From: an uncultured Lachnospiraceae bacterium
GTDB lineage: Bacteria; Bacillota; Clostridia; Lachnospirales; Lachnospiraceae
Length of the DNA stretch: 46,669 bases
Assembly: GCA_910577165.1 (NCBI GenBank)
Contig: CAJTLX010000025.1
Coordinates: 1 to 46,669, forward strand
Direction of reading: 5' to 3'
This document shows positions 31,393 to 39,156 of this stretch, piece after piece (position 1 is the first letter of the stretch; each line of letters starts with the position of its first letter). The position numbers and the translations under genes are program-made. Under the pieces are notes generated by a model that was not told the origin of the DNA, did no database searches, and was given only the letters and a program-made list of their open reading frames with translations.

Positions 31393-32754
31393 ATGGACGG
31401 TCATCCCATACGCGGGCTGATAGGTATGTTGCTTTTGCTGTGCTTAAATGCACTGGTGGCAGCAGCGGAGGAAGCATTTGGAAATGTAAATGAGAGCAGT
31501 GTGGAACACAGGGCAAAGGAGGGAGAAAGGCGCGCAGCGCGCCTGAAAATGCTGCTTGACACGCCGCATTATTACCGGAATGTCATTGAGATTATTGTGA
31601 CATCGACAAGTCTGCTTGCCGGAATGATGTATGCGTTCAGCATCTATGGCTGGATTCGGCATCTGATTTTGCCTGCGCTTCAGACGGGGGAGGAAATTGC
31701 AGTAGTTCCCACGGCAATGGCAATGATATTGGTGACTATCTTTTTGATTTATCTGATGGTACTTTTTGGAATTCTCGTCCCCAAAAAAATAGCGGGACGC
31801 ATCGGGGAGCGGGCGGCTTACGCGCTGGCTCCCGTGATTATCGTACTTTACCGGATTCTGTCGCCGATTGTATTTTTGCTTGAGAAAAATTCAAATTTTC
31901 TGCTGCGTCTGTTTGGCTTTAAAAAGGCGAGTGCGGGGGAAAATGTGACAGAGGAGGAGATTATCTCCATTGTCAACGAGGGGCACGAGCAGGGAGTGCT
32001 GGAGGCGGAGGAAGCAGAAATGATTTCCAATATCATTGAATTTGATGAGAAGGAAGCCAAGGATGTGATGACGCACCGAAAGCGCATGATAGCGATCCAG
32101 GCAGATACCAGCGTTGAGGATGCACTAAACTTTATGTTGAGTGAACCTTACTCTCGTTTCCCGCTCTATGGAGAAAATGTGGATGATATTATCGGTGTTC
32201 TGCATTTAAAAGATGTGATGAATTTTTACACGGATGGAAAGCTTCGCAAACGCCCGCTTGTCGAGGTAGCGCATAAGCCCTATTTTGTGCCGGATACACA
32301 GGATTTGGACGTTTTGTTTCGCGCGATGCAGGAGGAGAAAATACATATGGCAATTGTCGCAGACGAATATGGACAGACAGCGGGTCTTGTGACAATGGAG
32401 GATATTTTGGAGGAGATTGTCGGGGATATCAAGGATGAGTACGATAAGGAAGAGGAATTGATCCGCAGGGAAGGCGAAGATTTTATGGTAAGTGGGGAGG
32501 TATCCCTTGAGGAACTTTGCGGGGAAACGGGAATGAAAGTCCGCCGGGAAGACGAGGAGAGTTTTGACACTCTGAACGGACTTTTAATTTCACTGCTTGA
32601 CCATATTCCTCAGGATAACGAAATGTTTTCTGTAGAGTACGGGGGATTCCGCTTTGACTCAGTGGCGACGCGCGCGCGCATGATACGGCGTGTGCGGATG
32701 GTGCGGTGTAAGGAAAAAGCGCATGATACGGCGCAGGAAACAGAAAAACCTTAG
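31393..32754 (+). CDS. CNNM/CBS-domain membrane protein (HlyC/CorC family)
   Basis: A 453-residue membrane protein of the family linked to magnesium/cobalt efflux, often misnamed hemolysin. The N-terminal CNNM (DUF21) domain has four hydrophobic segments (~10-28, ~65-85, ~108-130, ~145-165). Then comes the acidic helix VTEEEIISIVNEGHEQGVLEAEEAEMISNI and two CBS domains (~225-345) including VMTHRKRM and HMAIVADEYGQTAGLVTMEDILEEIVGDI. The C-terminal CorC_HlyC domain covers ~365-440. AAGGAG precedes the ATG at 31393. A terminator overlaps its stop codon. Confidence 0.93.
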   Translation: MDGHPIRGLIGMLLLLCLNALVAAAEEAFGNVNESSVEHRAKEGERRAARLKMLLDTPHYYRNVIEIIVTSTSLLAGMMYAFSIYGWIRHLILPALQTGEEIAVVPTAMAMILVTIFLIYLMVLFGILVPKKIAGRIGERAAYALAPVIIVLYRILSPIVFLLEKNSNFLLRLFGFKKASAGENVTEEEIISIVNEGHEQGVLEAEEAEMISNIIEFDEKEAKDVMTHRKRMIAIQADTSVEDALNFMLSEPYSRFPLYGENVDDIIGVLHLKDVMNFYTDGKLRKRPLVEVAHKPYFVPDTQDLDVLFRAMQEEKIHMAIVADEYGQTAGLVTMEDILEEIVGDIKDEYDKEEELIRREGEDFMVSGEVSLEELCGETGMKVRREDEESFDTLNGLLISLLDHIPQDNEMFSVEYGGFRFDSVATRARMIRRVRMVRCKEKAHDTAQETEKP

Positions 32755-32772
32755 CGGCTGCTAAGGTTTTTT
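32744..32772 (+). terminator. Terminator overlapping the CNNM/CBS stop codon
   Basis: AACCTTAGC and GCTAAGGTT pair around GGCT (about 32747-32768), preceded by A's and followed by TTTT. The TAG stop is inside the stem. Confidence 0.85.
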
Positions 32773-32798
32773 GTTATATAAATAGGGAGGAGGAGAGT

Positions 32799-32914
32799 AT
32801 GAAAAAGAAAAAAACTATTTCTTAAACTCTGGTTATAGTATAGACGGTAAATATGAGCAAATTATGAATGACAGGATAACATTTTGTGAACAAATTAATT
32901 TTTTGCTTTCGTGA
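32799..32914 (+). pseudogene. Micro-gene with strong ribosome site, frameshifted in an A-run
   Basis: GGGAGGAGGAGAG immediately precedes ATG at 32799, but the frame stops after eight codons (MKKKKTIS). With one more A in the seven-A run (32808-32814) it would continue NYFLNSGYSIDGKYEQIMND then RITFCEQINFLLS and stop at 32912-32914, giving a 38-residue peptide. The downstream part has no stops in that frame and ends 16 bp before rlmH. No family is recognised. Confidence 0.45.
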
Positions 32915-32930
32915 CAGGGAGGAGATAAGA

Positions 32931-33410
32931 ATGCGAATTACCATTCTGTGTGTAGGAAAAATCAAGGAAAAATATTTTACCGATGCCGTGGTGGAATATA
33001 CAAAACGGCTCAGCCGTTACCACAAACTGGAAATTATTGAAGTTGCGGACGAGAGGACACCGGAAGGGGCGGGGGAAGGAATAAGAGAACAGATTCTCTC
33101 CCGTGAGGGCGAGAGGCTTTTAAGATATCTTAAGGAAGAGAGTTATGTGATCGCACTTGCAATTGAGGGGAAGGAACTTTCCTCGGAGGAACTGGCGGAA
33201 AAATTAGACGCGTTAGCCATTTTTGGAAACTCCCATATCAGTTTTATTATCGGCGGTTCTCTCGGACTTTCCGAGCAGATAAAACAGCGTGCAGACTATC
33301 TTTTGAGTTTCTCCAAAATGACGTTCCCGCACCAATTGATGCGGGTAGTCTTGTTAGAACAAATTTATCGATGCTGCAAAATCTCTGCTCACGAGCCGTA
33401 TCATAAATAG
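32931..33410 (+). CDS. rlmH: 23S rRNA pseudouridine-1915 N3-methyltransferase RlmH
   Basis: Methylates the pseudouridine at position 1915 of 23S rRNA with AdoMet. The 159-residue SPOUT protein begins RITILCVGKIKEKYF. It has the AdoMet knot FIIGGSLGLSEQIKQRADYLLSFSKMTFPHQLMRVVLLEQIYRC and ends HEPYHK, the family ending. GGAGGAG precedes the ATG at 32931. Confidence 0.96.
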   Translation: MRITILCVGKIKEKYFTDAVVEYTKRLSRYHKLEIIEVADERTPEGAGEGIREQILSREGERLLRYLKEESYVIALAIEGKELSSEELAEKLDALAIFGNSHISFIIGGSLGLSEQIKQRADYLLSFSKMTFPHQLMRVVLLEQIYRCCKISAHEPYHK

Positions 33411-33415
33411 AGTTA

Positions 33416-34290
33416 TTACATTTCTTCCTGCAATTTCTGCAGAAAATACTCCGCCGCCTTGGTGAATATCTGATACTTTTTCCATACGATATTCATTCTG
33501 CTTTTCGAGGATGGCATAAGCGGGCGGAAACATAGGGGACTGTCGCCGGAGACATTGATGATCCTGTCAAAACAGATGGCATATCCCAATCCCTCTTCCA
33601 CCATCAGCGAACCATTAAACAGCAAATTTTAGGTCGCGACGATATTCCACTCTTTTTGTCCGCCAGTAAAAAAATTGCGCAGTTCGACATTCTGGAATGC
33701 CTGTCTGGAGAGGATCAGCGGTTTATCTTTTAGATCCGTGATGGCGATGGTCTGTTTTTTGGCGAGGGGGGAGTCCCGGCGCATTAGCACACCCCAAGTA
33801 TCCTGATAGGGAACGGGGATATATTCATATCTTGAGGTATCAATCTCCCCAAATACAAGCCCGAAATCAATCAGTCCCCGGTCAAGTTCTTCTGTGATCG
33901 TCACTTTATCCCCGCTGATAATATGTAAGTGGATTAGCGGGTGATCTTCCCTAAGTTTTTTTGCCGCCCTTGCGAGGAAACGCACATTGTCCGTCTCCCC
34001 CGCTCCGACCGAGATATCCCCGCAATCAAATTGTCCGAGATAGAGATTTCCTCCTCTGTTTTCTTTACTAATTCCACAATTTCCTCCGCCCGTTTGCGAA
34101 GGAGCATTCCTTCTTCCGTCAGTGTGATATGACGGTTTCCCCGGATCATCAACTGTTTGCCGAGTTCCTCCTCCAATTCCTTTAGCTGGCGGGAAAGGGT
34201 TGGCTGTGAGAGATGCAGTGTCTCAGCCGCACCGGAAATACTCTGTTCTCTAGTTACAGCAAGAAAATATTGTAATACTCTTAATTCCAT
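33416..34290 (-). pseudogene. LysR-family regulator, broken by a frameshift and a stop
   Basis: The ATG at 34290 (GGAGTATCC upstream) starts a typical LysR HTH: LRVLQYFLAVTREQSISGAAETLHLSQPTLSRQLKELEEELGKQL. The frame is lost at a run of four C's (34018-34021); one more base would restore ...NLIAGDISVGAGETDNVRFLAR. It continues through the effector domain (IHLHIISGDK, DFGLVFGEIDT, YIPVPYQDTWGVLM) to a TAA at 33631-33629, probably from TAT or TAC. It then runs in the same frame NLLFNGSLMVEEGLGYAICFD to the real end at 33416. With two independent lesions it is likely non-functional. It is divergent from the flavodoxin gene it presumably controlled. Confidence 0.85.
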
Positions 34291-34400
34291 AGGATACTCC
34301 GTTTCTGTAAAAGGATAGTTGTTTGATATTATAGTTCCCATCCTATTTTCCATATAAAATATGGTTTTGTCAACAGAAAAAACAGTATAGCTGTCAGGCA

Positions 34401-34453
34401 TAGGAAATTATTCAATATAGGTATTTGTTATCTGGTTTCCTATCTGTTATACT
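34401..34453 (+). promoter_or_regulatory. Promoter of the secreted flavodoxin gene with inverted repeat
   Basis: TTGTTA (34425-34430) and TATACT (34448-34453) are 17 bp apart. TAGGAAA (34401-34407) and TTTCCTA (34436-34442) form a spaced inverted repeat around the -35, a possible LysR site for the now broken divergent regulator. Confidence 0.6.
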
Positions 34454-34506
34454 GTAGCACAAAGAGAAAGAAAAAAGAGCAAATATTGAAAAAGGAGAGA
34501 GTTGCG

Positions 34507-35799
34507 ATGAGAAATTTGTGGAAAAAAGGAATGATAGCAGTTTTAGGGATCTTGTTTCTCTGTGTATGGATTTTTCCAAAATTTGTTAATGCCGCCACAG
34601 ATAAGGAAATTTCGGTAAGTTTACAGATTGGAAAGAAGATGGTGACAAAGAAAACTTATCGGATGGATGAGGGAAGCAGGGTGACCTTAAAGGTAAATAG
34701 TTCCGCGACAATAAAATCGGTAAGATTTTCCAGCAGTGATAAGACCATTGCCACGGTAAGTAAAAACGGAGTAATCCGGGCGAAGGCTCCGGGAACTGTG
34801 CGGATCACCGCGAGAGTTAGACTGGAAGATGAAACAAGAAAGCTGTGGATGAGAGTTCGGGTAGTGGAGAAGAAAACGGTGTCCGTAACTCCTGTGCCAG
34901 CCACACCAACCCCGATTCCAACAGAAATCCCAGAAAAATCAGAAAATAAAATTTTGATTGTATATTTTACCCGCACGGGCAATACGGAACGTATTGCGGA
35001 GATTATTGAGGAAAAGACCAGCGGAACAAAAATACAGCTTGAAACGGTAAAGGATTACCCGGCGGACTACCGCAGCGTCTACGATGTGGCACTGGAAGAG
35101 AGAAATACAAGTGCCAGACCGGAACTAAAAACAAAGATTGAACATATGGAGGACTATAATACTATATTTGTGGGCTATCCCATCTGGCATGGGGATGTCC
35201 CGATGGCGATCCGCACATTTTTGGAGGAATATGATTTCTCCAAGAAAACCATTATTCCGTTCTGTACTTCGGCAAGCAGTAGGCCGGATACAAGCTTTGC
35301 TCATGTTGAGGAATCGGCGGCGGGAGCGGATGTCCTGACCGGATTTTGGAGCAATAGTGCGGGACTGCAAAGTCTTGACCAAAGTGTGCCGGAATGGATC
35401 GATACTTTGGGAATAAACACAGAAAATAAAGAAATTGTGGAGGGCAAAACAATGAAAATCACCGTTGGGGACACAAGTTTTACCGCAGTGCTTGAAGATA
35501 ATTCCTCTGCGCACGCATTGGAGGAACTTTTGCGGGAGGGATCGCTTACAATAAATATGGAGGACTATGCCCATATGGAGAAAGTCGGAGAAATTGGAAA
35601 AAGTCTTCCAAGAAATGATAAACATACCGTAACGGAGGCGGGCGACATTATTCTCTATCAGGGAAATTCACTGGTGATTTACTACGATACTAATACCTGG
35701 AATTTTACCAGGGTGGGAAAGATTGAGGGAGTGACGAAAAAAGATCTTTTAAATGCCCTGGGTGATGGCCGTGTGAGTGTTACATTTTCTCTGGACTAA
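34507..35799 (+). CDS. Secreted Big2-flavodoxin-cyclophilin-like fusion protein
   Basis: A 430-residue protein with AAGGAGAG before the ATG at 34507. It has an N-terminal signal peptide (1-29, WKKGMIAVLGILFLCVWIFPKFVNA, no lipobox) and a Big2-type Ig domain (~35-122) with SSSDKTIATVSKNGVIRAKAPGTVRITA. A Thr/Pro linker follows (~125-145), then a flavodoxin_4-like domain (~148-310) starting ILIVYFTRTGNTERIAEII with the FMN phosphate loop and GYPIWHGDVPMAI. The C-terminus (~315-430) is cyclophilin-like, MKITVGDTSFTAVLEDNSSAHAL to GRVSVTFSLD. Cytosolic versions usually reduce quinones or take part in redox work. An exported flavodoxin on an Ig stalk is unusual; its electron donor is unknown. Confidence 0.88.
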   Translation: MRNLWKKGMIAVLGILFLCVWIFPKFVNAATDKEISVSLQIGKKMVTKKTYRMDEGSRVTLKVNSSATIKSVRFSSSDKTIATVSKNGVIRAKAPGTVRITARVRLEDETRKLWMRVRVVEKKTVSVTPVPATPTPIPTEIPEKSENKILIVYFTRTGNTERIAEIIEEKTSGTKIQLETVKDYPADYRSVYDVALEERNTSARPELKTKIEHMEDYNTIFVGYPIWHGDVPMAIRTFLEEYDFSKKTIIPFCTSASSRPDTSFAHVEESAAGADVLTGFWSNSAGLQSLDQSVPEWIDTLGINTENKEIVEGKTMKITVGDTSFTAVLEDNSSAHALEELLREGSLTINMEDYAHMEKVGEIGKSLPRNDKHTVTEAGDIILYQGNSLVIYYDTNTWNFTRVGKIEGVTKKDLLNALGDGRVSVTFSLD

Positions 35800-35824
35800 T
35801 ATTTTAGGGGGGAAGGAAAAGAAA

Positions 35825-36064
35825 ATGGAATACAGTGAGGAGCGTATTGTCCAGAATTTGAGGGATGCGGGCTGTGATAGCAGCACAATTGCAGCGTTTG
35901 TGCAGGAAGTAAAAGAAAATAAAATTGCTGAGGGATTAAAGCTTTTATCGCTGCATCGGCGCGGTCTTTTAGAGCAACTCCACAGAGAGCAAAAGCGGAT
36001 TGACTGTCTGGATTATTTGGTTTACACAATCAAAAAAACGGAAAATAAGCAGCATAAAATATAG
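35825..36064 (+). CDS. Small hypothetical protein in the flavodoxin cluster
   Basis: A 79-residue protein, 25 bp after the flavodoxin gene, with GGGGGGAAGG upstream of ATG 35825. The sequence MEYSEERIVQNLRDAGCDSS-TIAAFV and LHREQKRIDCLDYLVYTIKK resembles a small helical family that I associate with Lachnospiraceae clusters containing LysR and flavodoxin genes. Function unknown. Two conserved-looking cysteines (GCD and DCLDYL) are the only notable residues. Confidence 0.75.
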   Translation: MEYSEERIVQNLRDAGCDSSTIAAFVQEVKENKIAEGLKLLSLHRRGLLEQLHREQKRIDCLDYLVYTIKKTENKQHKI

Positions 36065-36100
36065 CAAAATAGAAGATTGACAGAGAAGGGGGAACAGAAT

Positions 36101-36952
36101 ATGGAAAATATTACCAATCAGGTATTTGATAGTGAGAGAGCATTGTACGCTGCAGATGGTCTTATCGTGGAAGATTGTACTTTTGATGGACCGGCGGACG
36201 GGGAAAGTGCTTTTAAGGAGGGAAGGAATATTACCGTAAAAAAAAGTTTTTTTAACCTGCGCTATCCGTTCTGGCATGATGAGGGGGTAAAAATCTTAGA
36301 TTCGGTAATGACACCCGGCTGTCGTGCGGCACTGTGGTATTCGAACAATATTTTGATCAGTGATACAAAGATTCATGGAATTAAGGCATTGCGCGAGTGC
36401 AGCAATGTGAAATTATGTGACTGTGATATAATCTCCCCAGAATTTGGCTGGTCGGTGCGCAAAGTGGATATGAAAGACTGTACGGCAGAGAGCGAATATT
36501 TTATGATGCGCTCAGCTCAGCTCCATTTCTTTAATGTGCGGATGAAGGGAAAATATTCTTTTCAATATATCATGGATTCCGTATTTGAACATTGTGTTTT
36601 TGATACAAAGGATGCGTTCTGGCACGCGAAGAATATTACGGTGAAGAACAGTACAATCAAGGGGGAATACCTGGCATGGTACAGTGAGAATCTTACATTT
36701 GAACATTGCAAGATTATCGGCACACAGCCACTTTGCTACTGTAAGGGACTGCGGCTGATCGATTGTGAGATGGTGGATACCGATCTGAGTTTTGAGCGGT
36801 CGGAGGTGGAGGCGACTTTGACCGCGCCGATCGTCAGTATTAAAAATCCACTGTCCGGTCATATCTATGTGCCAAAAGTCGGGGAGATTATCCGGGATAT
36901 TGAAGGGGCAGAAGGAAAAATTATTGTGCAGAAAGGGTGTTGTTGCGCGTAA
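36101..36952 (+). CDS. DUF3737 family protein
   Basis: A 283-residue protein with AAGGGGG before ATG 36101. It is built of imperfect ~20-residue right-handed beta-helix-like repeats of the form '..NI.IKNS.I.G' (for example KNITVKNSTIKGEYLAWYSE, NLTFEHCKIIGTQPLCYC). It opens TNQVFDSERALYAADGLIVE and contains FFNLRYPFWHDEGVKI, typical of DUF3737. These proteins often occur in redox/flavodoxin operons but have no established activity. The C-terminus ends in CCCA. Last gene of this cluster. Confidence 0.85.
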   Translation: MENITNQVFDSERALYAADGLIVEDCTFDGPADGESAFKEGRNITVKKSFFNLRYPFWHDEGVKILDSVMTPGCRAALWYSNNILISDTKIHGIKALRECSNVKLCDCDIISPEFGWSVRKVDMKDCTAESEYFMMRSAQLHFFNVRMKGKYSFQYIMDSVFEHCVFDTKDAFWHAKNITVKNSTIKGEYLAWYSENLTFEHCKIIGTQPLCYCKGLRLIDCEMVDTDLSFERSEVEATLTAPIVSIKNPLSGHIYVPKVGEIIRDIEGAEGKIIVQKGCCCA

Positions 36953-37357
36953 ATTCTTGATGAAAATGTAAAAATTTGGAGGCGATTTGCGATGGCGTTT
37001 TATCTGGCAGAGAAAATTGCTTCCAAATTTTGTGTTTTGCCAGACAAAGATTATTTTTTCTTATCTAATCGATTTCTCTGACCGTCATGCCATTATCAAA
37101 ATTTTTCGGGGCATATCGCCGATTGATCAGGTAAACCAGCAATTGTGGTAGGTTTTTAGCAGTTCCTAATAGTGGGATCTAACAATTATAAATCAATCGT
37201 TTTTGCTGTTTTATTTTAGCGAAACAGATTTTTTAAAACTTCATGGAAAAAGAAGTTCGTTTGTGCTATACTGTCCATATGGGATAGGATTTACAGATGG
37301 TGCATTATATGCCTTAAAGGGGGTATTCTCTGAAATTTTTAGAATGGGGTTTTTGCG
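36953..37357. other. Intergenic region with possible gene remnant
   Basis: GGAGG followed by ATG at 36992 opens a 29-codon frame (MAFYLAEKIASKFCVLPDKD...) ending at 37081. A second frame across its end reads DFSDRHAIIKIFRGISPIDQ and stops near 37151, as if a longer gene had been frameshifted. I recognise no family. TATACT at 37267-37272 could be the -10 of the MutS-like operon, but its -35 is poor. Confidence 0.35.
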
Positions 37358-39082
37358 ATGGAACAAGAAAATATATGGATTTTGGGGTATCCGGAAGAAT
37401 TTTATGAAAAGGCATTTCCGGAGCCAAAATTTTTTGCTGATCTAAATTTAGATCAGGTAACAGCTCAAATTATGGCGGAGCGAAAAGAATATGATCTGCG
37501 AAAATATTTTAATCGTATGCCGGAAGATATCCGGGTAACAAAAAAACGTCAGGAAGTGCTTCGCGCGCTTGAGAATTCAGAATTTTTTGATAAATTGGTG
37601 ATTTTTTCCAATTATATGCAGTGTGCAAGGGGATATGCGGCGAACTATCAGATGGCGGAAAGGGAATTGTGCCGACAAAAACTTTTGCTTGACTGTGGAA
37701 TGCAGTATGCGCACGCGCTTGACGCGCTTTCCTCTGCCTTTTTACTCAGGCAGAAGAAAAAGGAAGAATCCCATGATGGGGAAAAAGAAAGCGCGGGAGG
37801 GCTTTTGGAAGCATTTGCAGAGAAATTTTGCAGATATATGGGGGACGAAGAATATCAGGCGTTTTATCAGGATACGAAAAGTCTTTCGGATGAATTTGAA
37901 ACTATGGCATTCCGAGTAGAATTTGCAAATCAAAGGATGCGCGTAGTACCCGCCGAAAAAAAGGAGGCGGGGGATTATTTTGACAAATTGCGTGCCCTTT
38001 TTCCGGAAAATATGGAGGAGGGACGCATTGTGCGCGGACAGTTGGAAAATCCGTTTCGCGCCAAAAAGGAAGTGGGAGAATTAGAATTTTTTGTACTTAC
38101 CGTATGCCAGAAAAAATATCCGGAAAGTTTTCTTAGGTTGCGCAAGTACGAACAAAATTATTTTGTAATGCAAAAGCGTGAGCTGACCGTGCAGATGAGG
38201 GAGAAGGGAATGTCCGAGCAAGTGCGCGCACCGAGGTTTCTTGCTGGGTGGGTATTGACCTTTGAGCGGCAGCTACAGGTATATCTTGCGATGGAACTTT
38301 TTTTGCGGCGGGTGAGAAAGACCGGATATCCGCTTACCTATGCGGTATTTTTTAAGGAGGGGGCAGAAAATTGCGGGATGGAACTTAAAAAGGCTTACGA
38401 TCTCGCACTTTTATTAAAGCAGAGAGAAAAATCCGTAGTCTGCAATGATGCTTATTATACGGAGAACGAGCATTTTCTTGTTGTTACCGGACCGAACCAG
38501 GGGGGAAAGACAACGTTTGCGCGAAGTCTTGGGCAGATTGTGTATTTTGCCAAGATGGGATTTCCCGCACCCTGCGCCCTTGCCTGTCTGCCCTATTTTT
38601 CCGAGCTGCTCACGCATTTTTCGGTGGAGGAGAGCCTGGAAACCGGGAGGGGAAAACTAAAAGAGGAGCTTACGCGCCTCGTGCCAATGATGTGTGGGGG
38701 ATATCAGAAAAGTTTCGTAATTTTAAATGAACTTTTCACCACCGCAGCCACTTACGATGCGTATATTATGGGAAGACGTGTAATGGCACATTTTATCAAA
38801 CAGGACTGTTTTGGTGTCTATGTAACGCATCTTCAGGAATTGGCGGGGGAAAAGGGCACCGGGGAAGAGTGGAAAAAAGAGAAGGAACAAACAGAGGAAG
38901 GAATGGAAGGCAGAGTAGTCAGTATGGCGGCGTGTGTGGACGAGCGGGATTCCCATATCCGCACTTATAAAATTGTGCGACGCGCTCCGGAGGGAGTTGG
39001 ATATGCCTATGCTCTGGTGGAAAAATATCACTTGACCTACCCGGAACTAAAAGAGCGTTTAGCGGGCAGTTTGTGGGACTAA
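37358..39082 (+). CDS. MutS-like ATPase, first of tandem pair
   Basis: A 574-residue protein whose C-terminal third is a MutS-family ABC ATPase: Walker A GPNQGGKTT (378-386, MutS has GPNMGGKST) and Walker B VILNE (454-458, with Asn where MutS has Asp). FTTAATYDAY takes the place of the 'GRGTST.DG' loop. The upstream part (1-370) is helical and resembles the core/lever region; no mismatch-binding domain I (F-x-E) is seen. C-terminal DSHIRTYKIVRRAPEGVGYAYALVEKYHL resembles the MutS end. It is not MutS1 or MutS2 (no Smr domain). It pairs with the next gene, 74 bp downstream; a two-subunit complex is likely. Role unknown. Confidence 0.85.
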   Translation: MEQENIWILGYPEEFYEKAFPEPKFFADLNLDQVTAQIMAERKEYDLRKYFNRMPEDIRVTKKRQEVLRALENSEFFDKLVIFSNYMQCARGYAANYQMAERELCRQKLLLDCGMQYAHALDALSSAFLLRQKKKEESHDGEKESAGGLLEAFAEKFCRYMGDEEYQAFYQDTKSLSDEFETMAFRVEFANQRMRVVPAEKKEAGDYFDKLRALFPENMEEGRIVRGQLENPFRAKKEVGELEFFVLTVCQKKYPESFLRLRKYEQNYFVMQKRELTVQMREKGMSEQVRAPRFLAGWVLTFERQLQVYLAMELFLRRVRKTGYPLTYAVFFKEGAENCGMELKKAYDLALLLKQREKSVVCNDAYYTENEHFLVVTGPNQGGKTTFARSLGQIVYFAKMGFPAPCALACLPYFSELLTHFSVEESLETGRGKLKEELTRLVPMMCGGYQKSFVILNELFTTAATYDAYIMGRRVMAHFIKQDCFGVYVTHLQELAGEKGTGEEWKKEKEQTEEGMEGRVVSMAACVDERDSHIRTYKIVRRAPEGVGYAYALVEKYHLTYPELKERLAGSLWD

Positions 39083-39156
39083 AACAGCATATGCGGGACT
39101 GAAAATAAAAACTAAAAATCAGGGATGTGGAACTAACTAAAAATAGGAGCATAATT

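Noticed and set aside
32881..32905. A possible second Rex site (TTTTGTGAACAAATTAA) before rlmH
   Set aside because: Only the left half resembles a Rex half-site; the right half does not match and lies within a probable coding frame.
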